NCBI RefSeq assembly: GCF_047739745.1 | Contig: NZ_JBLLVA010000022.1 | Location: forward strand, 1 to 64,000 | Direction of reading: 5' to 3' | DNA from: Pseudaminobacter sp047739745 | Lineage (GTDB): Bacteria; Pseudomonadota; Alphaproteobacteria; Rhizobiales; Rhizobiaceae | Length of the DNA stretch: 64,000 nucleotides | Shown here: one piece after another, positions 6,886 through 15,907 of the stretch | How positions within the stretch are numbered: position 1 is the stretch's first letter | Layout: every line of letters starts with the position of its first letter | Notes under the pieces: model-generated | The model's database searches: none | Told to the model about the DNA's origin: nothing | What the model saw: only the letters and a program-made list of their open reading frames with translations | Translations under genes and position numbers: made by a program

Positions 6886-8877
6886 ATGAACGATCATCTC
6901 TCTCCCGACAGGAAATTCCGCACCAGCCTGCTCGAGGAGAACGACGGGCCGAGCCGCAACCCGACGCAGAACCCGACCATGGGAGAGCTTATTGGCGCGC
7001 GCTTTTCACGCCGGGGCTTCCTGCGGGGCTCACTCGCCGCGACTGCGATCGCCGCGACCGTCAGCCCGATTGCGCTGATCACCGCCGAAAATGCCCGCGC
7101 CGCCAATGGTTCGGCCTTCACCTTCGATGAAGTCGAGGCCGGGATCGACGAGAAACATCATGTTGCGTCCGGCTATGACGCCGACGTTCTGCTGCGCTGG
7201 GGTGACGGGCTGTTTGCGGACGCCCCGGAGTTCGATCCGACGAAGCAGAGCGCCGAAGCGCAGCGCCGCCAGTTCGGCTATAACAACGACTATGTCGGCT
7301 ATATTCCGCTGGACGGCTCGGCCGAGCACGGCCTGCTCGTCGTCAATCACGAATATACCAACCCGCACCTGATGTTTCCGGGCCTGGTCACGGTCGCCGA
7401 CGGCAAGATCAAGCAGGCGCCGTTGACGAAGGAGCAGGTCGACATAGAGATTGCCGCCCATGGCTGCACGGTGGTCGAGATCCGCAAGACGGACGGCAAA
7501 TGGCAGGTGGTGAAGGAGGGAAAGCTGAACCGCCGCATCACCGCCGACACGCCGATGCAGCTCACCGGACCGGCCGCCGGCCACGAGCGGCTGAAGACCA
7601 ACGCCGACGCCACCGGAATCAAGGTTCTCGGCACGATCAACAACTGCGCCGGCGGCGTGACGCCCTGGGGCACCTACATCATGGCCGAGGAGAACTTCCA
7701 CGGCTACTTCACCGGCGAATTGCCCGCCGGCCACAAGGAAGCCGCCAATTATGAGCGCGTTGGCGTACCGGAAGGCACCTATGAATGGGCGGCCTTCTAC
7801 GATCGCTTCGATCTCTCCAAGGAACCGAACGAACCCAACCGCTTCGGCTGGATCGTCGAGGTTGACGTGGACGATCCCAACTCCGTGCCGAAAAAGCGCA
7901 CCGCGCTTGGCCGCTTCAAGCATGAGGGCGCCGAATCCATCGTCGCCAAGGACGGCCGCGTCGTCTTCTATCTCGGCGACGACGAACGCTTCGACTATGT
8001 CTACAAATTCGTCACTGCCGGAAAATTCAATCCGGACGACCGTGCGGCCAATATGGACCTGCTCGACCAGGGCACGCTCTACGTCGCCAAATTCGCCGAG
8101 AACGGCAGCTTCGAATGGCTGCCGCTGGTTCATGGTGAGGGGCCGCTGACAGCCGAAAACGGCTTCGACAGCCAGGCTGACGTGGTGATCGAAACCCGCC
8201 GCGCCGCCGATCTTCTTGGCGCAACCAAGATGGACCGGCCGGAGGACATCCAGCCGAACGGCGTCAACGGCAAGGTCTACGTGATGCTGACCAACAACAC
8301 AAAGCGCAAGGAAGGGCAGGTCGACGCCGCCAATCCGCGCGCCGAAAACGCCTTCGGCCATATCATCGAACTCATCGAGGCGGATGGCGATTTCGCCGCC
8401 ACCCAGGGCAAGTGGGAAGTCCTGCTGAAATGCGGCGACCCCTCGGTCGCCGAGGTTGGCGCTTCCTTCTCCACCTCCACGACGGCCAATGGCTGGTTCG
8501 GCATGCCCGACAATTGCGCGGTGGATTCGGTTGGCCGTCTCTGGGTTTCGACCGACGGCAATTCGCCGGAGGCCACCGGCCGCACCGACGGCTTGTGGGC
8601 GGTCGATACCGAAGGCGAGGCGCGCGCCACGTCGAAGCTGTTCTTCCGGGTGCCGGTGGGAGCCGAAATGTGCGGTCCGCTGTTCACGCCCGACGACCAG
8701 ACGGCGTTCGTCGCCGTGCAGCACCCCGGCGACGGTGGCGAGGATTGGGAAGGTTTTGGGCGTCCCTCTTACTACGAGGACCTGTCGACCCGTTGGCCCG
8801 ACTTCAAGGATGACATGCCGGTGCGGCCGGCCGTCGTCGCCATCACCAAACAGGGCGGCGGCAAGATCGCGGTTTGA
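6886..8877 (+). CDS. phoX: PhoX-type alkaline phosphatase (DUF839), Tat-exported
   Basis: 663 aa from the ATG at 6886, which is preceded by AGAGGAA. A longer in-frame start at 6802 would place the Pho box inside the gene and is rejected. Residues 41-48 SRRGFLRG form a twin-arginine motif, followed by a hydrophobic stretch and a likely cut near residue 73 (NARA-ANG), so the protein is folded before export to the periplasm. The rest is the DUF839/PhoX domain, a monomeric Ca/Fe-dependent phosphatase acting on organic phosphomonoesters. Length and Tat signal match rhizobial PhoX proteins. Regulation by PhoB is inferred from the box upstream. A strong hairpin follows the gene. Confidence 0.88.
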   Translation: MNDHLSPDRKFRTSLLEENDGPSRNPTQNPTMGELIGARFSRRGFLRGSLAATAIAATVSPIALITAENARAANGSAFTFDEVEAGIDEKHHVASGYDADVLLRWGDGLFADAPEFDPTKQSAEAQRRQFGYNNDYVGYIPLDGSAEHGLLVVNHEYTNPHLMFPGLVTVADGKIKQAPLTKEQVDIEIAAHGCTVVEIRKTDGKWQVVKEGKLNRRITADTPMQLTGPAAGHERLKTNADATGIKVLGTINNCAGGVTPWGTYIMAEENFHGYFTGELPAGHKEAANYERVGVPEGTYEWAAFYDRFDLSKEPNEPNRFGWIVEVDVDDPNSVPKKRTALGRFKHEGAESIVAKDGRVVFYLGDDERFDYVYKFVTAGKFNPDDRAANMDLLDQGTLYVAKFAENGSFEWLPLVHGEGPLTAENGFDSQADVVIETRRAADLLGATKMDRPEDIQPNGVNGKVYVMLTNNTKRKEGQVDAANPRAENAFGHIIELIEADGDFAATQGKWEVLLKCGDPSVAEVGASFSTSTTANGWFGMPDNCAVDSVGRLWVSTDGNSPEATGRTDGLWAVDTEGEARATSKLFFRVPVGAEMCGPLFTPDDQTAFVAVQHPGDGGEDWEGFGRPSYYEDLSTRWPDFKDDMPVRPAVVAITKQGGGKIAV

Positions 8878-8911
8878 TCGAACGCCTCTGTCGGCAACCT
8901 TGCCGCTTCCT

Positions 8912-8970
8912 CCTTCTCCCCGTCATGCGGGGAGAAGGTCCGGCAGGGATGAGGGGGCAACGTCGTCGGA
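8912..8970. repeat. palindromic REP-like element, may act as terminator
   Basis: Perfect 11-bp inverted repeat CCTTCTCCCCG (8912-8922) and CGGGGAGAAGG (8928-8938) with a 5-bp loop, followed by CCGGCAGGGATGAGGGGGCA. This composite resembles a dispersed intergenic element familiar in Mesorhizobium and related genomes. Here it lies between the convergent phoX and the next gene, where it could end transcription from either side; there is no T-tract. Confidence 0.7.
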
Positions 8971-8993
8971 TCGAGATTTCCGCCTCAGCCCCG

Positions 8994-9332
8994 TTATTTC
9001 CCGCCCGCCGCCGGCCCGAACATGATCATGCCGACGGCTACGACGGCGAGAACCAGCCCGGCGCTCTGGACCGCGCCGAGTCGCTCGCCGAAATAAGCCA
9101 GCGCAATCACGTTTACCGCCACCAGTTGGATCACGGCCGACAGGCTGAAGGCCGATGACATGCCGAATTCGCGCACCAGCCTCAGCATGATCAGATTGCC
9201 GAGCGAATAAAGCAGCAGCGTAAGCACCAGCTTGCCGATGCCGGGAGCCAGAGCCCAGCTCTTGGCGACGGCTGCCGCAAAAAGAAAGATCGCCGTCGTG
9301 GCGGCCAACTGCGAAATGCCGGACAGGGTCAA
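8994..9332 (-). CDS. small DMT/EamA-like membrane protein
   Basis: 112 aa from a TTG at 9332, preceded by GGAGA at a good distance. The frame continues upstream to an ATG at 9434, but that extension is low-complexity Ser/Pro-rich and without a ribosome site. The protein has four hydrophobic segments (about 7-25, 31-50, 58-78, 86-104), as in small multidrug resistance (SMR) or half-EamA transporters, which work as dimers. The usual SMR glutamate in the first helix is not seen, so a drug-export role should not be assumed. It is convergent with phoX and divergent from the SDR gene. Confidence 0.65.
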   Translation of the reverse strand: MTLSGISQLAATTAIFLFAAAVAKSWALAPGIGKLVLTLLLYSLGNLIMLRLVREFGMSSAFSLSAVIQLVAVNVIALAYFGERLGAVQSAGLVLAVVAVGMIMFGPAAGGK

Positions 9333-9514
9333 GTCGTTCTCCGTTGGTCGGGCTGAGTGCGAAGCGTTGGGCGTCGATCTGTCCGGTAAAGGCGGCGGGG
9401 CGTCAAGATGGCTGCTGCTTACTGAAGCGGCCATGGCCGGCTGACGGTTGGGCCAACATCTTGCCGCGCCGCAATAGCCCGCCTACCTTGCCGGCGCAAA
9501 ACAGGGACGGACAA

Positions 9515-10219
9515 ATGGCGCAGCTCAAAGTGGCGATCATCACGGCAGGCGGCAGCGGCATGGGCGCGGATGCGGCGCGCAAGCTCGCCGAGGACGGATT
9601 CCGGGTGGCGATCCTGTCCTCCTCCGGCAAGGGCGAGGCCTTGGCGACAAAGCTCGGAGGCATCGGGGTCACCGGCTCCAATCGCTCCAACGAAGATTTG
9701 AAGCGCCTGGTCGACGCCGCGTTTGCGAAATGGGGCCGCATCGATGCGGCGGTCAACAGCGCCGGTCATGGCCCGCGCGCACCGGTGCTGGAGATCAGCG
9801 ACGAGGATTGGCATCTCGGCATGGAAACCTATCTGCTCAATGCTGTCCGCGTCGCCCGTCTGGTAACGCCCATCATGCAGGCGCAGAAATCCGGATCGAT
9901 AGTCAACATCTCGACCTATGCAGCTTTCGAGCCGGAAGCGCTGTTTCCGACTTCGGGCGTGTTCCGCGCCGGCCTTGCCGCTTTCACCAAGCTGTTCGCC
10001 GATAAATACGCACCCGACAATGTGCGCATGAACAATGTGCTGCCGGGCTTCATCGACAGCCTGCCGGAGAAAGACGAGCGGCGCGAGCGCATTCCCATGG
10101 GCCGCTACGGTCGCGTCGAGGAAGTGTCGGAAGTCATTGCCTTCCTCGCCAGCGACCGGTCAAGCTACATCACCGGGCAGAACATCAGGGTCGACGGCGG
10201 CATCACCAGATCGGTGTGA
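9515..10219 (+). CDS. SDR-family oxidoreductase (FabG-like)
   Basis: 234 aa from the ATG at 9515; a longer frame upstream is not supported by codon use. It starts with a Rossmann motif TAGGSGMG (T-G-x3-G-x-G variant with Ala), followed by an NSAG-type strand end. The Tyr position of the SDR catalytic triad is unusual: after the SIVNIS strand the Y-x3-K segment is not canonical (FRAGLAAFTKLF carries the Lys, and the expected Tyr is replaced by Phe). The C-terminus YITGQNIRVDGGITRSV is typical for the family. It therefore looks like an SDR with an altered active site. The substrate is unknown. Confidence 0.78.
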   Translation: MAQLKVAIITAGGSGMGADAARKLAEDGFRVAILSSSGKGEALATKLGGIGVTGSNRSNEDLKRLVDAAFAKWGRIDAAVNSAGHGPRAPVLEISDEDWHLGMETYLLNAVRVARLVTPIMQAQKSGSIVNISTYAAFEPEALFPTSGVFRAGLAAFTKLFADKYAPDNVRMNNVLPGFIDSLPEKDERRERIPMGRYGRVEEVSEVIAFLASDRSSYITGQNIRVDGGITRSV

Positions 10220-10301
10220 ATGGCGAAAGCCCTCCGCCTGGCGCGGCGGCTTGCGAATTGCCGCTTTGCCTTTTGCCCGCGCGCTGCTAAATGCGCGCAC
10301 C

Positions 10302-12107
10302 ATGACCACACCGCTCGACCATATCCGCAATTTCTCCATCGTCGCTCATATCGACCATGGCAAATCCACGCTTGCCGACCGGCTGATACAGTCGACCGGC
10401 GGCCTGGAGAGCCGCGACATGAAGGAACAGGTGCTCGACAATATGGACATCGAGCGCGAGCGCGGCATCACCATCAAGGCGCAGACTGTGCGTCTGAAAT
10501 ACCGTGCCAAGAACGGTGAGGACTATATCCTCAACCTTATCGACACGCCCGGCCATGTCGACTTCGCCTATGAGGTTTCGCGCTCGCTTGCCGCCTGCGA
10601 GGGCTCGCTGCTGGTGGTCGACGCCTCCCAGGGTGTCGAGGCGCAGACGCTCGCCAATGTCTATCAGGCGATCGACAACGATCACGAAATCGTCGTGGTG
10701 CTCAACAAGATCGACCTGCCTGCCGCCGAACCCGAGCGCATCAAGGAACAGGTCGAGGAAGTCATCGGCATCGATGCCAGCCAGGCCGTTCATATCTCGG
10801 CCAAGACCGGCCTCGGCATTCCCGACGTGCTGGAAGCCATCGTTCATCAATTGCCGCCGCCGCGCGAGGGTGATGCCAATGCGCCGCTCAAAGCGATGCT
10901 CGTCGACAGTTGGTACGACGCCTATCTTGGCGTCATCGTGCTCGTGCGTGTCATCGACGGCGTGCTGAAGAAGGGCCAGACCATCCGCATGATGGGCACC
11001 GGCGCCAAATACCCGGTGGAGCGCACCGGTTTCTTCACGCCCAAGATGATCCAGGCCGACGAGATCGGCCCCGGCGAGTTCGGCTTCATCACCGCTTCCA
11101 TCAAGGAAGTGGCTGACACTCGCGTCGGCGATACCATCACCGAGGACCGGCGTCCGACCCTCAAGGCTCTGCCGGGCTTCAAGCCGGCGCAGCCGGTGGT
11201 GTTCTGCGGCCTATTCCCGGTCGATGCGGCGGATTTCGAGGATTTGCGCGCCGCCATGGGCAAGCTGCGCCTCAACGACGCCTCCTTCTCGTTCGAGATG
11301 GAAACCAGCGCGGCATTGGGTTTCGGCTTCCGGTGCGGCTTCCTTGGCCTTCTGCATCTGGAGATCATCCAGGAACGGCTGGAGCGCGAATTCAATCTCG
11401 ACCTCATTGCCACCGCGCCGAGCGTCGTCTACCGCATGGAGATGACCGACGGTACGGTCAAGGAACTGCACAATCCGGCCGACATGCCCGATCTGGTCAA
11501 GATCGACCATATCGAGGAGCCGTGGATTCGCGCCACCATCCTCACGCCCGACGACTATCTGGGCGGCATCCTCAAGCTTTGCCAGGACAGGCGCGGCATT
11601 CAGGCCGATCTTTCCTATGTCGGCAAGCGCGCCATGCTGGTCTACGATCTGCCGCTGAACGAGGTGGTCTTCGATTTCTATGACCGGCTGAAATCCATAT
11701 CGAAGGGCTATGCCAGCTTCGACTACCACCTGACCGATTATCGCGAGGGCGATCTGGTCAAAATGTCGATCCTGGTCAATGACGAGCCGGTCGATGCGCT
11801 TTCCCTGCTGGTGCACCGCTCGGCGGCGGAGAAGCGTGGCCGCGTGATGTGCGAGAAGCTGAAGGAACTGATCCCGCAGCACATGTTCAAGATCCCGATC
11901 CAGGCGGCGATCGGCGGCCGGATCATTGCCCGCGAGACGATCTCGGCGCTGCGCAAGGACGTGACCGCGAAATGCTACGGCGGCGACGTGAGCCGCAAGC
12001 GCAAGCTCCTTGAAAAGCAGAAAGAGGGCAAGAAGCGCATGCGCCAGTTCGGCAAGGTCGACATCCCGCAGGAAGCCTTCATCCAGGCGCTCAAGATGGG
12101 CGACTGA
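10302..12107 (+). CDS. lepA: elongation factor 4 (LepA) GTPase
   Basis: 601 aa, the normal family length. The chosen ATG at 10302 places the G1 motif AHIDHGKST at residues 15-23; the frame is open further upstream but that part is non-coding in character. G2 (RERGITIKAQ), G3 (DTPGHVDF) and G4 (NKIDLP) follow, then domains II, III, V and the C-terminal LepA-specific domain ending in KKRMRQFGKVDIPQEAFIQALKMGD. LepA binds ribosomes and affects initiation and elongation under stress. It is a single-copy housekeeping gene that starts 83 bp after the SDR gene. Confidence 0.97.
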   Translation: MTTPLDHIRNFSIVAHIDHGKSTLADRLIQSTGGLESRDMKEQVLDNMDIERERGITIKAQTVRLKYRAKNGEDYILNLIDTPGHVDFAYEVSRSLAACEGSLLVVDASQGVEAQTLANVYQAIDNDHEIVVVLNKIDLPAAEPERIKEQVEEVIGIDASQAVHISAKTGLGIPDVLEAIVHQLPPPREGDANAPLKAMLVDSWYDAYLGVIVLVRVIDGVLKKGQTIRMMGTGAKYPVERTGFFTPKMIQADEIGPGEFGFITASIKEVADTRVGDTITEDRRPTLKALPGFKPAQPVVFCGLFPVDAADFEDLRAAMGKLRLNDASFSFEMETSAALGFGFRCGFLGLLHLEIIQERLEREFNLDLIATAPSVVYRMEMTDGTVKELHNPADMPDLVKIDHIEEPWIRATILTPDDYLGGILKLCQDRRGIQADLSYVGKRAMLVYDLPLNEVVFDFYDRLKSISKGYASFDYHLTDYREGDLVKMSILVNDEPVDALSLLVHRSAAEKRGRVMCEKLKELIPQHMFKIPIQAAIGGRIIARETISALRKDVTAKCYGGDVSRKRKLLEKQKEGKKRMRQFGKVDIPQEAFIQALKMGD

Positions 12108-12153
12108 GGCCCTTCGGCTTCACCGCCTTGTACGCGATACTGCTCCACAACGG

Positions 12154-12324
12154 ATGATGCGCCTTCTCCGAGCTTTAGTCTGTTCCATCCTGTCGCTCGC
12201 CCTGTCGGCTTGCGTGGCGCAGAAGGTCGTGCCGACGCCTGCTGACACCGCACCTGCCGTGGACCAGATTCCGCATGGCATCAAGCCCTTGACGCTTGAG
12301 CAGGAAGAGCAGATTGCGCAGTAG
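12154..12324 (+). CDS. small lipoprotein (56 aa)
   Basis: Starts with two Met codons (12154, 12157) and a basic-hydrophobic signal peptide ending LSLALSAC, a good lipobox, so Cys would be lipidated after cleavage leaving about 35 residues. The mature part is Pro/Ala-rich and ends acidic (LTLEQEEQIAQ). It follows lepA by 46 bp. Small lipoproteins of this type are common in Rhizobiales and have no known function. The ribosome site is weak (ACGG), which lowers confidence. Confidence 0.6.
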   Translation: MMRLLRALVCSILSLALSACVAQKVVPTPADTAPAVDQIPHGIKPLTLEQEEQIAQ

Positions 12325-12392
12325 AGGATGTCGTCGCCGGTGCGATGCCGTCCTTGGCTTTTTGGCTGTGAGCGGGGGCGAATCCGGGATGA

Positions 12393-12421
12393 TTTGACCC
12401 TGCAATCCCGACGTGGTCAAA
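12393..12421. promoter_or_regulatory. inverted repeat upstream of glcB
   Basis: TTTGACC (12393-12399) and GGTCAAA (12415-12421) form perfect 7-bp arms with a 15-bp spacer, 40 bp upstream of the malate synthase start. It could be an operator for a dimeric regulator or a chance repeat. No regulator gene is adjacent. Confidence 0.4.
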
Positions 12422-12461
12422 GGGCGGCAAACAACTCGCTCAGGGGGTCTGGAGAAGTATC

Positions 12462-14627
12462 ATGGACGATATGGTCGAAGTGTCGGAACTGCGCGTTGCC
12501 CGCGAGTTGCACGACTTCGTGGTGGGCGAGGCGCTGGCCGGCACCGGCATCGAGGCGGCAGCCTTCTGGGACGGCCTCTCGGCGATCGTTCATGATCTCG
12601 CACCGAAAAACCGGGCGTTGCTCGCCCGACGCGAGGACCTGCAGGAGAAGCTCGACCGCTGGTATCGCCAGCATGGCGCGCCGGTCGACATGGAGGCCTA
12701 TCGCCGCTTCCTGACCGAGATCGGATACCTGGTTCCGGAGGGGCCGGCATTTCAGGTGACCACGGAAAATGTTGATCCGGAGATCGCAGTGGTCGCCGGG
12801 CCGCAGCTCGTCGTCCCGGTCATGAACGCGCGTTACGCGCTGAACGCCGCCAACGCCCGGTGGGGCTCGCTTTACGACGCGCTCTACGGCACCGACGCCA
12901 TCCCGGAGACAGCGGGCGCCGAGAAGGGCAAGAGCTACAATCCGGTGCGAGGAGCTGCCGTGATCGCCTGGGGCCGCAAGTTCCTTGACGAGTCGGTGCC
13001 GTTCAAGACCGGATCATGGGCTGAAGCCGGCAAGCTCACGATTAAGGATGGACGCCTGAACGTGGGTGCCGCCGAGCTTGCCGATCCAGCGCAGCTCGTC
13101 GGCTATCGCGGCGAGGCGGCGGCGCCCTCGTCGGTTCTCCTGCGCAAGAACGGGCTGCACATCGAAATCATCATCGATGAGGCGCATGTGATCGGCAAGA
13201 CGGACGCGGCCGGCATCGCCGATCTCGTCATCGAAGCGGCGCTGACGACGATCATGGACTGCGAGGATTCGATCGCGGCGGTCGACGCCGAGGACAAGGT
13301 CGTGGTCTACCGCAACTGGCTTGGCCTGATGAAGGGCGATCTGAGCGAGGAGATTTCGAAGGGCGGCAAGACGTTTACGCGCAGCCTCAACCCTGACCGG
13401 ACCTATACCGCGGCGGATGGAGGCGAGATCACGCTTTCCGGCCGCTCGCTGATGCTGGTGCGCAATGTCGGCCACCTGATGACCAACCCGGCCATTATCG
13501 ATCGTGACGGAAACGAGATACCCGAAGGCATCATGGATGCCGCGATCACCGCGCTGATCGCTCTCAACGACGTGGGGCCGAACGGCCGTCGCGCCAATTC
13601 GCGCGCCGGTTCCATGTATATCGTCAAGCCGAAAATGCACGGGCCTGAGGAAGTCGCCTTTGCCGTCGAGCTTTTCGGGCGTGTCGAACAGTTGGTCGGC
13701 ATGCCGCGGAAAACCATCAAGATGGGTATCATGGACGAGGAGCGGCGCACCACCGTCAACCTCAAGGAATGCATCCGCGCCGCCAAGGAGCGCGTGGTCT
13801 TCATCAATACCGGCTTCCTCGACCGCACCGGCGACGAGATCCATACCTCGATGGAAGCCGGACCGATGATCCGCAAGGGCGACATGAAGGAGGCGGCCTG
13901 GATTTCAGCCTACGAAAACTGGAACGTCGACACCGGACTGGAATGCGGACTCGCCGGTCACGCGCAGATCGGCAAGGGCATGTGGGCGATGCCCGATCTC
14001 ATGGCGGCAATGCTGGAGCAGAAGATCGCCCATCCGAAAGCTGGCGCCAACACGGCCTGGGTGCCGTCGCCGACGGCGGCAACGCTTCACGCCACCCATT
14101 ACCACAAGGTTGACGTGCACGCCGTGCAGGCGTCGCTCAAGAGCCGTCCCAAGGCGCGGCTCGACGACATCCTCTCGGTGCCGGTGGTCCTGCGCCCGAA
14201 CTGGACGCCTGACGAGGTCCAGCGCGAGCTCGACAACAATGCGCAAGGCATTCTCGGCTATGTGGTGCGCTGGGTCGACCAGGGGGTTGGCTGCTCCAAG
14301 GTGCCCGACATCAACGACGTCGGCCTGATGGAGGATCGCGCCACGCTGCGCATCTCCTCGCAGCACATTGCCAACTGGCTGCGCCATGATGTCTGCTCGC
14401 ACATCCAGGTGATGGACTCCTTGCAGCGTATGGCGGCGATCGTCGACCTGCAGAATGTCGGCGATCCACTCTACCGGCCGATGGCGCCGGATTTCGAGCA
14501 ATCGCTGGCCTTTCGTGCGGCCTGCGACCTCGTTTTCGAGGGCCGCGCTCAGCCCAACGGCTACACCGAGCCGGCGCTGCACAAGCGCAGGCTGGAACTG
14601 AAGGCACGCGACCGGGCGGCCAAATAG
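12462..14627 (+). CDS. glcB: malate synthase G
   Basis: 721 aa, the length of the monomeric G isoform (about 720) rather than the shorter A isoform. It condenses glyoxylate with acetyl-CoA to malate and CoA in the cytoplasm, using Mg2+. Recognisable family segments are DCEDSIAAVDAEDKVVVYRNWLG, MTNPAIIDRDGNEIPEG, NTGFLDRTGDEIHTSMEAGP and the LRISSQHIANWLRH region, which together carry the glyoxylate/Mg and acetyl-CoA sites. A good ribosome site (GGAGA) precedes the ATG. No isocitrate lyase gene is nearby. A glyoxylate-reductase-like gene lies at 44.6 kb and acts on the same metabolite, but no link is implied. Confidence 0.97.
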   Translation: MDDMVEVSELRVARELHDFVVGEALAGTGIEAAAFWDGLSAIVHDLAPKNRALLARREDLQEKLDRWYRQHGAPVDMEAYRRFLTEIGYLVPEGPAFQVTTENVDPEIAVVAGPQLVVPVMNARYALNAANARWGSLYDALYGTDAIPETAGAEKGKSYNPVRGAAVIAWGRKFLDESVPFKTGSWAEAGKLTIKDGRLNVGAAELADPAQLVGYRGEAAAPSSVLLRKNGLHIEIIIDEAHVIGKTDAAGIADLVIEAALTTIMDCEDSIAAVDAEDKVVVYRNWLGLMKGDLSEEISKGGKTFTRSLNPDRTYTAADGGEITLSGRSLMLVRNVGHLMTNPAIIDRDGNEIPEGIMDAAITALIALNDVGPNGRRANSRAGSMYIVKPKMHGPEEVAFAVELFGRVEQLVGMPRKTIKMGIMDEERRTTVNLKECIRAAKERVVFINTGFLDRTGDEIHTSMEAGPMIRKGDMKEAAWISAYENWNVDTGLECGLAGHAQIGKGMWAMPDLMAAMLEQKIAHPKAGANTAWVPSPTAATLHATHYHKVDVHAVQASLKSRPKARLDDILSVPVVLRPNWTPDEVQRELDNNAQGILGYVVRWVDQGVGCSKVPDINDVGLMEDRATLRISSQHIANWLRHDVCSHIQVMDSLQRMAAIVDLQNVGDPLYRPMAPDFEQSLAFRAACDLVFEGRAQPNGYTEPALHKRRLELKARDRAAK

Positions 14628-14723
14628 GCGCTGGATCGGACCTCGCGGGATGCGTCACCACCCCCCTCTGCCCGATATTGCCCTCCGCAATGTCGAATAT
14701 GACCGCCGGCGGCATCGTCTGTC

Positions 14724-15416
14724 ATGAAGCTCCTTGCCATCGATTGTTCGGCCCGGCTTTGCGCGGCATGTGTCTATGACGCCAAGGCGCGCGCGGAACT
14801 CGGCCGCGTCGTGCTCGACATCGGCAAGGGTCATGCCGAGCATCTGATGGCGGTGGTCGAGGATGCGCTGAAAGGCGCTGGCATTGCCTTTCCCGATCTC
14901 GGCGCCATCGCCGTTTCCATCGGGCCGGGCTCGTTCACCGGAGTGCGGGTGGCCGTTTCCGCCGCACGCGGCTACGCGTTGGCGCTCGGCGTTCCGGCAA
15001 TCGGCGTAACCACGCTGGAGGCCGTCGCGGCCGAGGCACGCGATGTACTGGGACCGCGCAATGTGCTTGCGGCGTTCGACGGCGGACGCGGGGAAATCCA
15101 GGCCGCACTTCACGATGCCGCCGGCGCGACAGTGTTTGCGCCTGCCGTCATCGATCTCGATCAAGCCGTTCAATTGGCGAGGGATCATTCCGCTGCGCTC
15201 GCCGGAACCGCGTCGCAGCAGATTGCCGCGATGCTTTCTCCCGATGAGATCGCTCTCGGACCGCTGGTGGCGACCGCCGACATTGCTGTCTATGCACGAC
15301 TGGCTGCCGACGGACGAACCGGCGCCAGGCCGAAACCGCTTTATCTGCGTGAGCCCGATGCCAAGCCGCAGGCTGGCTTCGTGTTGCCGAGACGTGGGCC
15401 GGGAGAGAACAACTGA
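14724..15416 (+). CDS. tsaB: TsaB, tRNA threonylcarbamoyladenosine scaffold protein
   Basis: 230 aa with an ASKHA-type fold. The N-terminus MKLLAIDCSARLCAACVYD and the GPGSFTGVRVAVSAARGYALALGVP motif near residue 70 are diagnostic for TsaB (YeaZ). It supports TsaD in transferring the threonylcarbamoyl group to A37 of ANN-decoding tRNAs. The stop codon overlaps the ATG of rimI by one base, the usual coupled tsaB-rimI pair. TsaD and TsaC are not in the window. Confidence 0.95.
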   Translation: MKLLAIDCSARLCAACVYDAKARAELGRVVLDIGKGHAEHLMAVVEDALKGAGIAFPDLGAIAVSIGPGSFTGVRVAVSAARGYALALGVPAIGVTTLEAVAAEARDVLGPRNVLAAFDGGRGEIQAALHDAAGATVFAPAVIDLDQAVQLARDHSAALAGTASQQIAAMLSPDEIALGPLVATADIAVYARLAADGRTGARPKPLYLREPDAKPQAGFVLPRRGPGENN

Positions 15417-15907
15417 TGCGAATTCCCTTTCTGCATCCGCGCCGTCGCGACTATTCCATCGAGCCGCTCGAAGGCGAGGACAGCGATGCGGTGGCGCTGC
15501 TGCACCAGGAGGATTTCACCAGGCCATGGACGGGTGACGAGTTCTCCGATCTGCTGGCGCAGGAAACCGTGTTCGGCTATGCCGCGCGTGAGATTGGGCA
15601 GGGCGCTGCCGCGCCTGTCGGGTTCGTTCTGGCCAGGCTTGCCGCCGGCGAGGGCGAAATCCTCACCGTGGCCGTTGCGCGTTCACATCGCCGCCAGGGC
15701 CTAGGCTGGCGGTTGATGGATGCGGTCCTGCGCGAACTTCATGCACAGCGCGCGGAATCGCTTTTTCTGGAGGTCGACGAAACCAACGCCGCCGCGATCG
15801 CGCTGTACCGGCGGCTTGGCTTTCGCGAGGTCGGGCAGCGCCCCGCCTATTATGCGACCAGCGGCGGGTCGAAGGGCGCGCTCGTCATGCGCCGCGATCT
15901 TCGCTAG
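15416..15907 (+). CDS. rimI: ribosomal-protein-alanine N-acetyltransferase RimI-like (GNAT)
   Basis: 163-aa GNAT acetyltransferase. The acetyl-CoA pyrophosphate-binding loop is RSHRRQGLGWRLM (R/Q-x-x-G-x-G/A), and the C-terminal part has the conserved LEVDETNAAAIALYRRLGFREVG run. RimI acetylates the N-terminal alanine of ribosomal protein S18 and some other proteins. It follows tsaB with a one-base overlap, which supports the assignment over other GNATs. The N-terminus is slightly longer than in E. coli RimI. Confidence 0.9.
   Translation: MRIPFLHPRRRDYSIEPLEGEDSDAVALLHQEDFTRPWTGDEFSDLLAQETVFGYAAREIGQGAAAPVGFVLARLAAGEGEILTVAVARSHRRQGLGWRLMDAVLRELHAQRAESLFLEVDETNAAAIALYRRLGFREVGQRPAYYATSGGSKGALVMRRDLR

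Noticed and set aside
7030..8724. 564-codon open frame opposite phoX
   Set aside because: Antisense shadow of phoX caused by GC-rich third positions.
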